From Eulemur rufifrons (taxonomy: Eukaryota; Chordata; Mammalia; Primates; Lemuridae): a stretch of 64,000 nucleotides of DNA. Position numbers and translations under genes: made by a program. Below, in pieces: positions 12,701 through 22,650 of this stretch. Below the pieces are notes generated by a model. It was not told the DNA's origin. It was given only the letters and a program-made list of their open reading frames with translations, and searched no databases. The stretch is from positions 45,916,001 to 45,980,000 of the forward strand of contig NC_090986.1 in assembly GCF_041146395.1 (NCBI RefSeq), given 5' to 3'. How positions within the stretch are numbered: position 1 is the first letter of the stretch; every line of letters starts with the position of its first letter.

Positions 12701-13139
12701 TTATCATATTTATGAACATCAGGGTATTTGTGTGAAGATTTTTTTTACTCTATTTTAGTTAATAACTGATATAGTATTTATTTAGTTGTTTTATTATTAA
12801 GATTTTTATCCTGAGTTTTATGATACAACATGTCAAAATATAACCAGAAGGTCATAGCATTGGCCTTTCTTTCTTTCTTTCTGAAGTGACCACCCAAGTA
12901 ATTTCAAAATAGCATTTTTTAACAGAAAAATTTCTGCTGAAGTGAAACAAGAAGAAGCTTGTGATTACTTTCAGAAATTCTTAGATTCATCTGCAAAAGT
13001 TTATTCAAATAGCCAGAGTCTATTTTTCACTCAAACAGGAGTATATTTAAAACCAGCAGCTCCCAGGCATATAAGACATTCACATAGAACAGCACATTTT
13101 TTTCTCTTTACTTTGTGCTTGTCAGTGTTCTTTTACAAA
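9761..13139. other. Unassigned AT-rich DNA; possible weak MIR at 10170-10320
   Basis: There is no gene. A TTTATTTAATTTATTCCTCA...CATAAGAAAAGTGAG pattern at 10190-10310 resembles a minus-strand MIR, but too weakly to call. A short (TTTC)n run lies at 12866-12882. Open frames of 60-101 codons at 10802-11518 overlap on both strands and look random. Confidence 0.4.
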
Positions 13140-13290
13140 TATTCCTTCTGAACATCACAATACTTTTATGAGGCAGGGAGACCTATTGTTGTGCCCTTTT
13201 TTGGTCAAATATGAAATTGAGGATAAAAGATTTGACCAAATGTCAATTATTTAAACAAAATTGAAGCTCAGATCTCCATATTTATATTCT
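13140..13290 (-). repeat. Diverged MIR fragment
   Basis: ATACTTTTATGAGGCAGGGA, ATGAAATTGAGG and GAAGCTCAGATCTCCA follow the order of the antisense MIR core and 5' region. High divergence and several small indels keep confidence moderate. Confidence 0.5.
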
Positions 13291-13992
13291 AGTAAGCTTT
13301 CCTGAAAAACACTGAAGTTTCAGATTACTCCATTTTTGTTGTTTGAATGCAGATAGCTTCGAAGCCCCACGACCCCTCTTTCCTTTCTGCCCCACATCTA
13401 GGCAAGCTAGTAAGAAATCCCCAGCGTGCTCTCCTTTGGCGCTGGCAGAGGGCATTTGAACTGCACCTCACCCCCGCCCCACCCCATAATCACAATAAAA
13501 CCCAAACCAGTCTCCTTTCCCTTCTCTCCCTCAAGCCAATTTTGGACAAACTTTACAGCCTTACTATTATCTATAATCTTCATTACGTGAGTAAAAACTT
13601 TTCATACCTGCTTGGTTCATATGTGGCATCATCCATCATTCTCTATGTTCAATAAAATTTTGGAGGTATGGGGGTATATATCTCACTTTTGCAAAATAGC
13701 ATAAAACAGACATAGACTTCAGTGTCTACATATTTTTATAAAACTGTTCCTTCCAAATCTCTGCAAATACAACCTTCCTCTTGCTTGCTTGCCTGTGCAT
13801 CTCTTGCCTATATTTGCACTGTTATTTTCTCTTCAAGATTTTTCCTCCTGAAATTTTTTCTTCCCACCCTATCTTCCTTTCATGCCTGCAGTCTTTCCCT
13901 GCCTTGTTTTAGAAAATGTGTGACAATATACATTTCTTGATCTTCTTACAGCATGAAAAATTGTTACACAGGAACATATGGATTTGCATTTT
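13291..13992. other. Unassigned, locally C-rich stretch
   Basis: Around 13360-13530 the sequence is richer in C and less AT-rich than its surroundings, with CCCCACGACCCC-like blocks. It shows no CpG clustering. The 102-codon frame at 13347-13655 has a compositional bias but no domain. I see no evidence for an exon. Confidence 0.4.
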
Positions 13993-14233
13993 TTAAATTA
14001 ATTATTCTCATGGAGCAGGGTTTGTCAAACTTTGTAAAGAACCAGTTAGTGAATATTTTAGGCTCATGGGCCATATCGTCTCTGTCATAACTGTTCAGTT
14101 TCACATTTATAACACAAAGGATGCCATAGACAATACATAAAGTAGGAAGTGTGGTTGTGTTCCAATAAAACTGATTTTAAAACAAATGAACAAGGTGTAT
14201 ACGTGGCCTTTGGGCTGCGATATGCTAACCTCG
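13993..14233 (+). mobile_element. hAT-like MITE (short form)
   Basis: CAGGGTTTGTCAAACTTTGTAAAG at the left, TGAATATTTTAGGCTCATGG, AAGGATGCCATAGACAATAC and TGTTCCAATAAAACTGAT match in order a common mammalian non-autonomous hAT-type element. Its ends read GGTTTG-CAAAC-like / TATGCTAACC. No transposase is encoded. A longer relative in opposite orientation lies at 62425-62745. Confidence 0.6.
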
Positions 14234-14596
14234 TATTAAACCATGAGGTTTACTATAAAGAGGCAGCAAGCCACGAAGAGGGTAGCCAAAAAAACTTAAC
14301 CTCTATAAACTTACTTAATTAGCTTAGGCTTCAACACTTAAGAACACAAATGAGACAATAGGCTAAATACTAGCAATATAGATTTTTGCGAGTACAATAA
14401 AGATTTTAATTTTGTTCAACACCGTATTCCAAAGGATCCATAGAACATACTATACATTCAATAAGTATTAAATAAATGAAGTAAAAGTTCATCACTCACC
14501 ACTAGAGACATCATATAAATCTTAAAAATATGTATTTAGTATTTAAAATGAAAAATCAGTAAATCTTCAATGGAAGTAGCTCAGAATATATCCAAC
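14234..14596. other. Unassigned non-coding DNA
   Basis: AT-rich sequence between a hAT-like MITE and an L1 insertion, with nothing recognisable. Confidence 0.4.
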
Positions 14597-14610
14597 AAAT
14601 ATATAAATTA

Positions 14611-15047
14611 CTAATCCAATCATGTATTGATGGGCATTTGGGTTGTTTCCACATCTTTGCTATTGTGAATTGTGCTGCTATAAACATTCGGGTACATGTG
14701 TCTTTGTTAAAGAATGACCTTTTTTCCTTTGGGTATATGCCCAGTAATGGGATTGCTGGGTCAAATGGCAGGTCTACTTGAATCTGTTTAAGATACCTCC
14801 ATAATGCTTTCCACAGGGGTTGCACTAGTTTGCAGTCCCACCAGCAGTGTATTAGTGTTCCTGTCTCTCCACACCCACACCAACATGGGTTGTTTTGGGT
14901 TTTTTTGATGAAGGCCATTCTCACTGGGGTTAAGTGATATCTCATTGTGGTTTTGATTTGCATTTCTCTGATGATTAGGGATGTTGAGCATTTTTTCATA
15001 TGTTTGTTAGCCATTCTTATATCTTCTTTTGAGAAGTTTCTATACAT
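14611..15047 (-). pseudogene. L1 ORF2 C-terminal fragment (inverted part)
   Basis: The minus strand keeps one open frame of ~140 codons that matches the C-terminal end of L1 ORF2p, downstream of the reverse transcriptase domain. Visible motifs are the cysteine-rich [19 protein letters not shown], then [12 protein letters not shown] and [14 protein letters not shown]. The endonuclease and polymerase domains are absent because of truncation, so no enzyme could be made. The frame runs out into target DNA beyond the TSD. Confidence 0.9.
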
Positions 15048-15280
15048 GATTGGATTATAAGCTGTGGTATATGTATACCATGGAATATTACTCAGCTATA
15101 AGGAATGATGAAGATACGGCATCTTTATGGTTCTCCTGGAGAGAGTTGGAACCCATTATATTAAGTGAAGTATCCCAAGAATGGAAAAACAAGCATCACA
15201 TGTACTCACCAGAAAATTGGTTTCCCTGATCATCACCTAAATACAAATCTGGGAACGACACCAATTGGACATCAGACTGA

Positions 15281-15307
15281 GGTGGGGGGTGGGGGAGGGG
15301 ATGGGGG
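15281..15307 (+). other. G-quadruplex-like tract in L1 3' UTR
   Basis: Four runs of 6, 5, 4 and 5 G are separated by one- or two-base spacers. A G-rich tract is a known feature of mammalian L1 3' UTRs. The minus strand gives proline-rich frames (15272-15618) that are artefacts of this composition. Confidence 0.75.
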
Positions 15308-15574
15308 TATGCCTACACAATGAGTGCATTGCGCACCGTTTGGGGAGTGGTAACACTTGAAGGTGCTGACTCGGGAAGGGGGGGTGGAGAAGGGAGGGAT
15401 ATATACCTCATGATGGGTGCAATGCGCACGACCTGGGGAGCAGACACGCCTGGAGCTCTGACTTGGGGGGAAAGGCGGTACAGGAGCAACGTATGTAACC
15501 TGCAATTCTGTATCCCCCATAACAAGATGAAATAAAAAAAAAAAAAAAAAAAAAAACCAAAAATATATAAATTA

Positions 15575-17249
15575 ATGATCTTATCTTTCAAATATATTAT
15601 AATCTTGAGCTGATTCATGAAACAAATGAAACTATAGATGACTGTGAACTGACATCCTAAACGTATAGATCTAGCAATGTAATTTCCTTGTTCAAATAAA
15701 TATTATCCTTTATAATTCTAAACACATTTATGATGTCTAAGAAAAAATCACTTATTTTAGCATGTTTAAAACATCCTTTTGTAACTGTAAAAATATGTTC
15801 CACTAAGCAATTCTTAAATAACCAGCTTTTCTAGTTAAATATGTTTAGCTTTGGTTTACACCCAGTAACACATCCAAGAGATTAAATCTCCAATAAAACA
15901 AGCCAAAGACCTCAAAGTGATATTAAGCTAGCTGCTTATTTTGCTTTTGATTGTTAGTTTCCTAAAAATTCTCATTTGGATCTAAAGCTGATCTCTAAAT
16001 AAGGCTTCATTTTGAAATGAAAACTTGAGGGATTTGATCATTTTTACAAAGATTTTTGAATCAGAGTAATGACTTTCTTTATCTTTGATCTGAATCTACT
16101 TTCTATTTGGCCACAGGAATAAACAATTTTGCCACAAAAATTCATGGGAATTGTGCCTGAATATAAGAAAGACAGAGAAGGGTTTCCTATATAGTAGGTA
16201 TCCATTTATATTACAGACACATATATGTTTATTCTCAATAGCCCTGACACTAGAACAGTTAAGAATATAAAGATAAAGGAGATATGTGTGGTTCTTGCTT
16301 TCAAAGAATTTTGAGTCAGTGAAAAATGCAGATGATAGATGGAAGATTACAATATAGTATATGGTGAGATACTAGTTTTAGATGCTTAAGTTACTGTGTG
16401 TGTATGTGTATGTATTTATATATACATATATATATTAATTTTTCCTTTCTCCCTATTCAATCATCTTCAGATTTCCTTGCCTTTGAGAAGAAAGAGGGAA
16501 AAAAAAAAACAAAAAAAACAAACAAACAGAAAAAGCCTTACTTTCTTTCTGGTCTTCCATTTTAAAAGGCTAAGCTCTTAGGGAAGTTTAGTATTTTTCT
16601 GGCATAAGTTAAAGAAAGATGATTCAGAGTACATGACAACAATCTCTGGCAGAAACATCATGTGGATGGGACACCACCTGCTTCACTACCAGAAACTAAC
16701 TACCCAGAGCATGAGGGAGAAAAGGAAAGTGAAAGATATGGGGTTCTTTAGGATAGACCGCCAAAATTACCTGGGGCATAGTAAAAGCCTTGAGAGAAAA
16801 TGAATACATAAATGCATCTGGAGAGATGTGTCCATGGTCAGTTCCTATAGAAAATTTCTGTTCCAAAGTCAAGCACAGAAGAACCAAAGAATTACCAACC
16901 ACTACCACTGAGCAGGATGTTGGACATCTCAGCTACCTCATGTACCCTGCAAATTCCATGGTAGTGTAGAAGTCAGCCCTCCCCAACTAAATAGTCTAAA
17001 CTTTAGTGAAAGTTTAGGTAAACCCAAAAAACTTTTTCCACCATGCTATGCAAAGTAACTGAAATTAAAATTTAAGTCAACTTGTAAAATATTTAGGGTT
17101 TCTTGGACAACTGATTTTGAGGCCTGTTATTCATATTTTTAGAAATATAACAACTTCTAGGATGTATGATATATACAACATATAATTACAACATAATTAG
17201 GAAGATCGCCAAGGCTCAGGAACTGTATTTCAGTTTGAGATTCAATAAT
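15575..17249. other. Unassigned DNA with TG/TA microsatellite
   Basis: No gene. A TGTGTGTATGTG/TATA simple repeat lies at 16395-16437 and an A-rich (AAAC)-like tract at 16499-16530. Chance frames, including 16396-16581, arise from these simple repeats. Confidence 0.45.
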
Positions 17250-17329
17250 TGGATCTATGTTATTATTCATATAGATTAAAAGTAAGAAAAATGAAAGTGC
17301 ATTTTTGAGGGGGTATACTTTAGGCAACA

Positions 17330-17720
17330 CCAAGGCATATGAACGTATATGATATTTAGGTTTGTAAGTGTTTGACACAGAAGTATAACTGAAGGTATGG
17401 GATGAAATATACCAAGAAAATTGTATAGACTGTGGAGAGTAGGAGGCAGAGTGCAAGACCCCAAGGAATTTTGGTTTTGAAGGGCTGAGCTGGGGAACAG
17501 GGCTCCACAATGGAGATTGTGAGTGAGTAGTCAGAGCCTTCGGGGGAAATTCAGGATGGAGTTTCATCTCAGAAGCCAAATATCAAAGTGCTTTTTAAGA
17601 GGTACCCTAGGGTCAACAGTTCCAAATGATAGCAAGAGATCAAGTAACATAAGGAAACAAATGTGTCTTTTATATTTAGCTAGAAAGTCATTAGTCACTT
17701 AGAAAAAAACAGTTTCAGAG
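17330..17720 (-). mobile_element. L2 LINE fragment, minus
   Basis: The segment GGTCAACAGTTCCAAATGAT, followed by GAGATCAAGTAACATAAGGA and AAATGTGTCTTTTATATTTAGC, is the antisense of a recognisable internal L2 ORF2 block. The upstream AGCTGGGGAACAGGGCTC and TCAGAAGCCAAATATC blocks also fit. It is strongly decayed. The left boundary is a guess. Confidence 0.6.
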
Positions 17721-18129
17721 AAATCACTTTGTCAGTGATTGGCAATGGGAAATAGAAAAAGAAAGCATAGATAATTATCCCAAGAAGTTTAAAATTTTCA
17801 AATTTCTGTTATTTCTATTTTGCAAATGTCCTGCAATAAATTAATAGTTATATAAGTTAAATAAAATGATTACAATATGTGGACAATATTGGGGCACCAA
17901 AAGAGGAAGACCCTTGTTCTACTAATTAGGGTTAAACAGGAACTAACCGTATCCTGTGTGAAGAATCGTCCTCTTGTATCTGAAGTTACTTTGCAACATG
18001 CTGAACACAAAATTTTTATTTCTATGATTTGTCCAATTATATATTATGGAATTTGTATTTTTTCAGTATATGAATCAGATCAGTCCATGTCTCTGCTTTT
18101 TTCTCACCTACTATAAAAGTCAACAATGC

Positions 18130-18235
18130 TAGCAGATGTTACAAAGCCCTGAATGATGTAGGCTACCTCATCTCTTACGACTCTCTTACCCATCTCTACT
18201 TGAATTTAAAAAAGTTAGCGTCTTGATCACACAAG
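18130..18235 (+). mobile_element. L2 LINE fragment
   Basis: TTACAAAGCCCTGAATGATG and CTACCTCATCTCTTACGACTCTC match the sense-strand L2 block that encodes part of the ORF2 C-terminal region. It is short and diverged. Confidence 0.6.
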
Positions 18236-18345
18236 CCATGTTTCAAGTGCTTCATAGCCATCTGTGCTTAGTGCCTAACAATTGGACAGAGTGCTTCTAT
18301 CACAAAATAAAGTTCTATTGTACTATGTGGACTGAGATCAGTGCC
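18225..18345 (-). mobile_element. hAT-like DNA transposon terminal fragment
   Basis: CAAGCCATGTTTCAAGTGCTTCATAGCC and ATTGGACAGAGTGC, followed by AAAGTTCTATTG, resemble the ends of a frequent mammalian hAT-type MITE with 'TATTGGACAGCGC'-like termini. The copy is incomplete. It may sit in or beside the L2 fragment. Confidence 0.45.
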
Positions 18346-19246
18346 TAATATAGCATTAGTGCTTAGGAGGTATTTTGGTGACCTCTTTGTGGTGTGTTAT
18401 GTCCAGGGTGACTACAACCAGAGGAAATTAGCATCAACCGAACATTTCCAATAGAAATGGTGTTTCTTGTTTCTTGGTGAAGGTTTGAGTGATGAGAAAT
18501 ATACCACCAAAATATATATAGGCTGTTTGTGCCACAAATAATTGCAACATTTTAATGGTAATAATTTCAAAAGTATGCCTTCTAAACATTCATAGGAGTA
18601 AGCTGTTTAGTCCATTGAACAGAAATGTGTTTCTTCTACTCTCTTCACATTAGTGGATGCACACGCACAGACACTCATATACTTTCTTGTTTTAAGGAGC
18701 CATAAAAGACAGGTGGTGGTGGGAGATAAAACTTACAAACAAGGATAGAAAAAATTATAAAAAATTTTCTAGCTGACTAAAGAACACTCCATTTGATTTA
18801 GCACATTTCCAAAATGATTTTGTAACACTTAAAGTAAGGCAAATTTTGCCTATTTTCAAACTGCCGACATCCTTAGCTACATAAAAGCAGACTCATGCAA
18901 ACTAAGGCATTTTTGCCAAGATTTACATTATCTCCAGTTCTGTATATATTCATTTATTCAAATCATCTCTTATCTGGAAGATCATAATCTCTTCCAGATC
19001 AGGTACATGGTTGTGCTTTCTTTGTAATGAGCAGTGGCTGTACTGTATTTTCAGACAGCTATGTATTGTACATGGTTGGATTTACATATAAATGGCAGAA
19101 TAGTATCACAAGTTTTTCTCTTCCTTGCTATTAGCTAGTTTGTAATAATTTTTCATAAATATAAAAGGAGTGCCACAAACACAAGTAGGAAAAATGGTTA
19201 ATTTTTGATACCTTTAATTTCCACCTTTTATTATGAACATTTTACA

Positions 19247-19297
19247 TATGTAACATGAAATTCTGTATCCCCCATAATAAGATGAAATTAAAAAAAT
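19247..19297 (+). mobile_element. Very short L1 3'-terminal insertion (~50 bp)
   Basis: Positions 19247-19297 match the last ~50 bp of the L1 at 15491-15541 almost base for base, including ATTCTGTATCCCCCATAA and AAGATGAAAT before an A-run. About three mismatches and one indel separate them. No other L1 sequence is adjacent. It is either an extremely 5'-truncated retrotransposition or a remnant of a deleted copy. A clean target-site duplication is not evident. Confidence 0.8.
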
Positions 19298-20859
19298 TAA
19301 ATATGCCAAATTAATAGGAAAAAATACTTGGTATGCACATAAAATAATTAATTTATATAATTACTAATTCTGAGCTATAGAAGAATAAAATCAAGGCAAC
19401 AGGCATCAAATCATTTTAAAATCAAAAGTTCTTAGAACATCGCCCATTCATTTACTTACTTATGAACTAAAATATGTTAGTACACCCAGCTCCATTATAT
19501 GATGGGCATTTAATGTGTTTTTCATTTTTAAGAATGTTATAATTAATATAATGAATTCTAATACCAGGAATCAGTACAACTTATTTTAGAGATAGTCAAT
19601 TAAATTCTAACATTTGAAATAACATGAAAATAAATCCTAAGTTTTGTGTAAGAGAATTCTGATTCCCTTCGCAAAAATGAGTCTGAGAGACTTGAAATAC
19701 ATGTCTTAGTGAGATTACATGTCAAGGCATGTAATTTTTTTTTTTCTGGCTAAGATTAAATCCATCTGGGGATTTTTCAGTTAATATTCTTGTTATCACA
19801 AATTTGACTTAGTTTAGTTTTGCTCCCTATTTAAAAAGTTTTGTATAAGCATCCACATCAAAAGACTTATTATACTATCTCTTTCCTCTAACACAGTGTG
19901 CACCATATCATGTCTTTTGTTTCATCAATACTGAAGGATAGGGGAATTTAAAAAAGCAACACGTACATGGAAATATGATATGAAAGGTTAAAATAATCTA
20001 AGACATGGGAAGCTTTGACCTTCACATATACTGAAATTTTCTGTTATTTACTAATACTATTCTACAACTTTTTCCCTGGGAAAATTCGTTTTGTCCTTTA
20101 TAAGCTGATAAAATATGATTCATGTTATTGCATAGTGGTTCTTTCCAGAAATGTAGACATCTTTTCTATTAATAGTTTTCTTTTACAAATAGTGCTATGT
20201 GTTGCCCTTGTAATCTCATTTAAATGATTGAAAATAGAGCAGATAATATATTAGTGCTACTAAGAATTTTGAATGCAAAAGCACAAATTTTTAGGAAAAT
20301 CCTATGCTTATTGAACGTAATCAGTTGAATTTTTTTGTTTGAAGGTAATGGATAAAAAATACATGAAACAAAACTGTATTAAAATTAATATGATTGATTG
20401 TCATATTTTGATGATGATATAGTGGGTTGCTTTGAATCAGCCTTATTTCTGAGCACAACTAAAAAATATGGGTAGCATTTATGACAATAACAACAGCAAC
20501 AAAAACAAAAAAAAAAACTGTTGGAAGGTAGAGAGACTTGCATACCAATATCTCAGAGAGAAAATAAAAATAAAACCCAGACATTTGGCTCTGCTACCTC
20601 ATTGAGTCATTTATCAGTTTGAAGGTTAAGAAGAAGCTGAGCAGATCACTCTGCAGTCACATAAGGCTGAAGTGACAGAAGTTGTAGTTCAGGGCCCACA
20701 AGATGGAGGAAATCAGAAACAGATCCCAGGTGTTCAGTTGGCATTCTGAAGGGCTACGTAATAGTAATAAACGTTAGGTAGAATTACTGTCACAAGAAAT
20801 AAAACCCAGCTTCAACTCAGCCCCAAAGTATCCTCTGAATGGAATAAAGGTAAAAATAG
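19298..20859. other. Unassigned AT-rich DNA
   Basis: No gene, RNA or clearly named repeat. An AAC/A-rich stretch at 20488-20518 is simple sequence. Frame 20015-20227 is Phe/Tyr/Ile-rich and not supported. Confidence 0.4.
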
Positions 20860-22130
20860 ATAATAAAGCCTAATTGAAATATTGAAAATCAATTAATATT
20901 CTTAAAAATTTATTAAATAAGTGATTATAGCAGAAATTAGAAAATATTCTGGATTAAGTAATAGTCAATATACGGTATATAAAAATTCTTGGAATATTGA
21001 TAATGGAATGCTTAGAGGAAAATGTATATTCTTAAATATATATGAGAAAATTACAATTGTTGAAAAGGTAACGATCTAAGTATAAAACTCAAGATATTCC
21101 AAAAATTACAAATTAAACCCAAAATAAGAAAAATAAAAACAACGATAATGATAATAGAAACAAAAATTAAATAAGAGATTTCAAATATAAAATAGAATCC
21201 AGAAAATAGTAGTTAGTTCTTAGAAAGGAACTAATAAAATTTCTAAACTCCTGAAATGATTGTCAAGATAAAAAAAAAAAGAGAAGTGAAAATAAGCAAT
21301 TATCAAGTTTGAAAAAGGAATATCACTAAATATTATATAATTAAAAAATAATAAAATAGTGTAAAAATTTTTACTAATGATGATTTTATGGAATTTATAA
21401 ATACCTTAAAATATACAAGTTCCAAAACACATGTGAAATATTGAAAAACTGACATGCACCTTATTAAAAACTTAGAAAAAATAAAACTCAAAATTCAGAT
21501 GTCTTCAAAATTGAAGAGTTCTAATACTCTGAGGAAAAAAAAAAAACGTGTTTACACATATTTTTTAAGAGAACAAATAAAGAAACAATATTTCCTAAAT
21601 GGTGTTCTGAATAGAACATAACTATATCATCAAGACCTGACAAGATATTAATAATATAAAAAAGAGAAATTTGAAGCTAATTATTCTTGTGAGCATAGAT
21701 GCAAATATAAACAAAATATTAGCAAGTCAAAACTAGCAATGCATAAAAAGCATAATACTTCACAATCAACTTGTATTAATGTTTCCTTCTGGAATATAAA
21801 TTTGGATTAACATTTGAAAATCAATGTAGTGAACTGCTTCAACAAAATTTGAAGAAAAAGTAAAACCTACAATCATTTCATTAAATGCACAAATAAACTA
21901 ATAAATTGTAACATCACACAAATATCTAGTTTAACAAAAATAATGTTACAAAATAGGAAGAAAAACTAGTAAAGAATAACTACTTAATACCTAGATCAAG
22001 CATCATACTTAATTGTGAAATATTGAAAAATATGCCTAACTCAGAAACAGGTAATGTTGATTATGATTTTTTTTATTCAATATTGTGCTGGAAGTTGTAA
22101 TTGAAACAATAAGATTAAAAAAATCAAACA
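20860..22130 (+). pseudogene. Decayed L1M ORF2 (reverse transcriptase region)
   Basis: Successive blocks follow the order of L1 ORF2: AAATATTAGCAAGTCAAAACTAGCA, TGAAAATCAATGTAG, AAACCTACAATCATTTCATTAAATGCA, TAATACCTAGATCAAGCATCATACTTAATTGTGAAA and TTCAATATTGTGCTGGAAGTTGTAATTG. These cover the reverse transcriptase and flanking parts. Every frame has many stops and indels, so it is an ancient dead copy. The left end is uncertain: the strongest matches begin near 21640. Confidence 0.75.
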
Positions 22131-22149
22131 TGTAAGTCTGCCATTACTA

Positions 22150-22650
22150 AGCTTTTTTCCTTTCAGTCCTGAACTTGTATTTGTACTTCATTTTGTAATT
22201 CTGGGTTTGTGAGAGAGAAAACCACATTCCAATTTGCCAACTGGCTTCCTATAGTTTGTGCCAATAAGGGGACCTATGAAGAAAATGCAAAACTGGAGAG
22301 TGAAGAAGAGACATTTCCTTCAAGTTGCTTTCTGTGGGCTTCTTGACTTCTTTCTCTTTCTTTGAGTATCTTGGTTTATTTTAAATGCTCTTTACCCTAG
22401 GAGCAATAAATAGCTCATTCCTGATTTCACTATGCAACACTTTCAAAGCTTTCAGTCCCCAATTAGTTATGCCCCGCACCAGAGACATCAGCAGCAAGTG
22501 CAGCATGTTCTGCTCTTCAGGCATCTTGATCCCAGACCCACAGAGCCCTCCTCCGAGCTCGGAGATACCAGAATCAGCTGAGCTGTGTCCCCTACTTAGA
22601 AACTTAAGTTACAATTCCATGAAGCCCCTCTTCTAACTTCTTAGATTTAC
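22150..22650. other. Unassigned, less AT-rich stretch
   Basis: A block around 22450-22620 has several CpGs and CCTCCTCCGAGCTCGGAG-type sequence, richer in GC than its neighbours. An 83-codon frame (22385-22636) spans it, with no known domain. It could be the 3' part of an ancient repeat. I see no convincing splice sites or conservation signal. Confidence 0.35.

Larger units (their letters stand above)
14597..15574 (+). mobile_element. 5'-truncated, 5'-inverted LINE-1 (twin priming) with target-site duplication
   Basis: An exact 14 bp direct repeat, AAATATATAAATTA, lies at 14597-14610 and 15561-15574. The inner part has two pieces of one L1. Segment 14611-15045 is antisense and encodes the ORF2 C-terminal region. 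Segment 15046-15540 is sense and carries the last part of ORF2 plus a G-rich 3' UTR, ending in an A-run at 15532-15556. A 13 bp L1 sequence (14612-14624 complement; 15045-15057) is present at the ends of both pieces, a typical junction overlap. This is the classic product of twin priming during target-primed reverse transcription. Low divergence suggests a fairly young insertion of a strepsirrhine L1. Confidence 0.93.

Noticed and set aside
15272..15618. Overlapping proline-rich minus frames
   Set aside because: They are antisense to the G-rich L1 3' UTR and its A-tail, so not a gene.
22385..22636. Less AT-rich block as a possible exon or CpG island
   Set aside because: Only a few CpGs, no convincing AG/GT boundaries around an open frame, and the translation is unlike any family I know.
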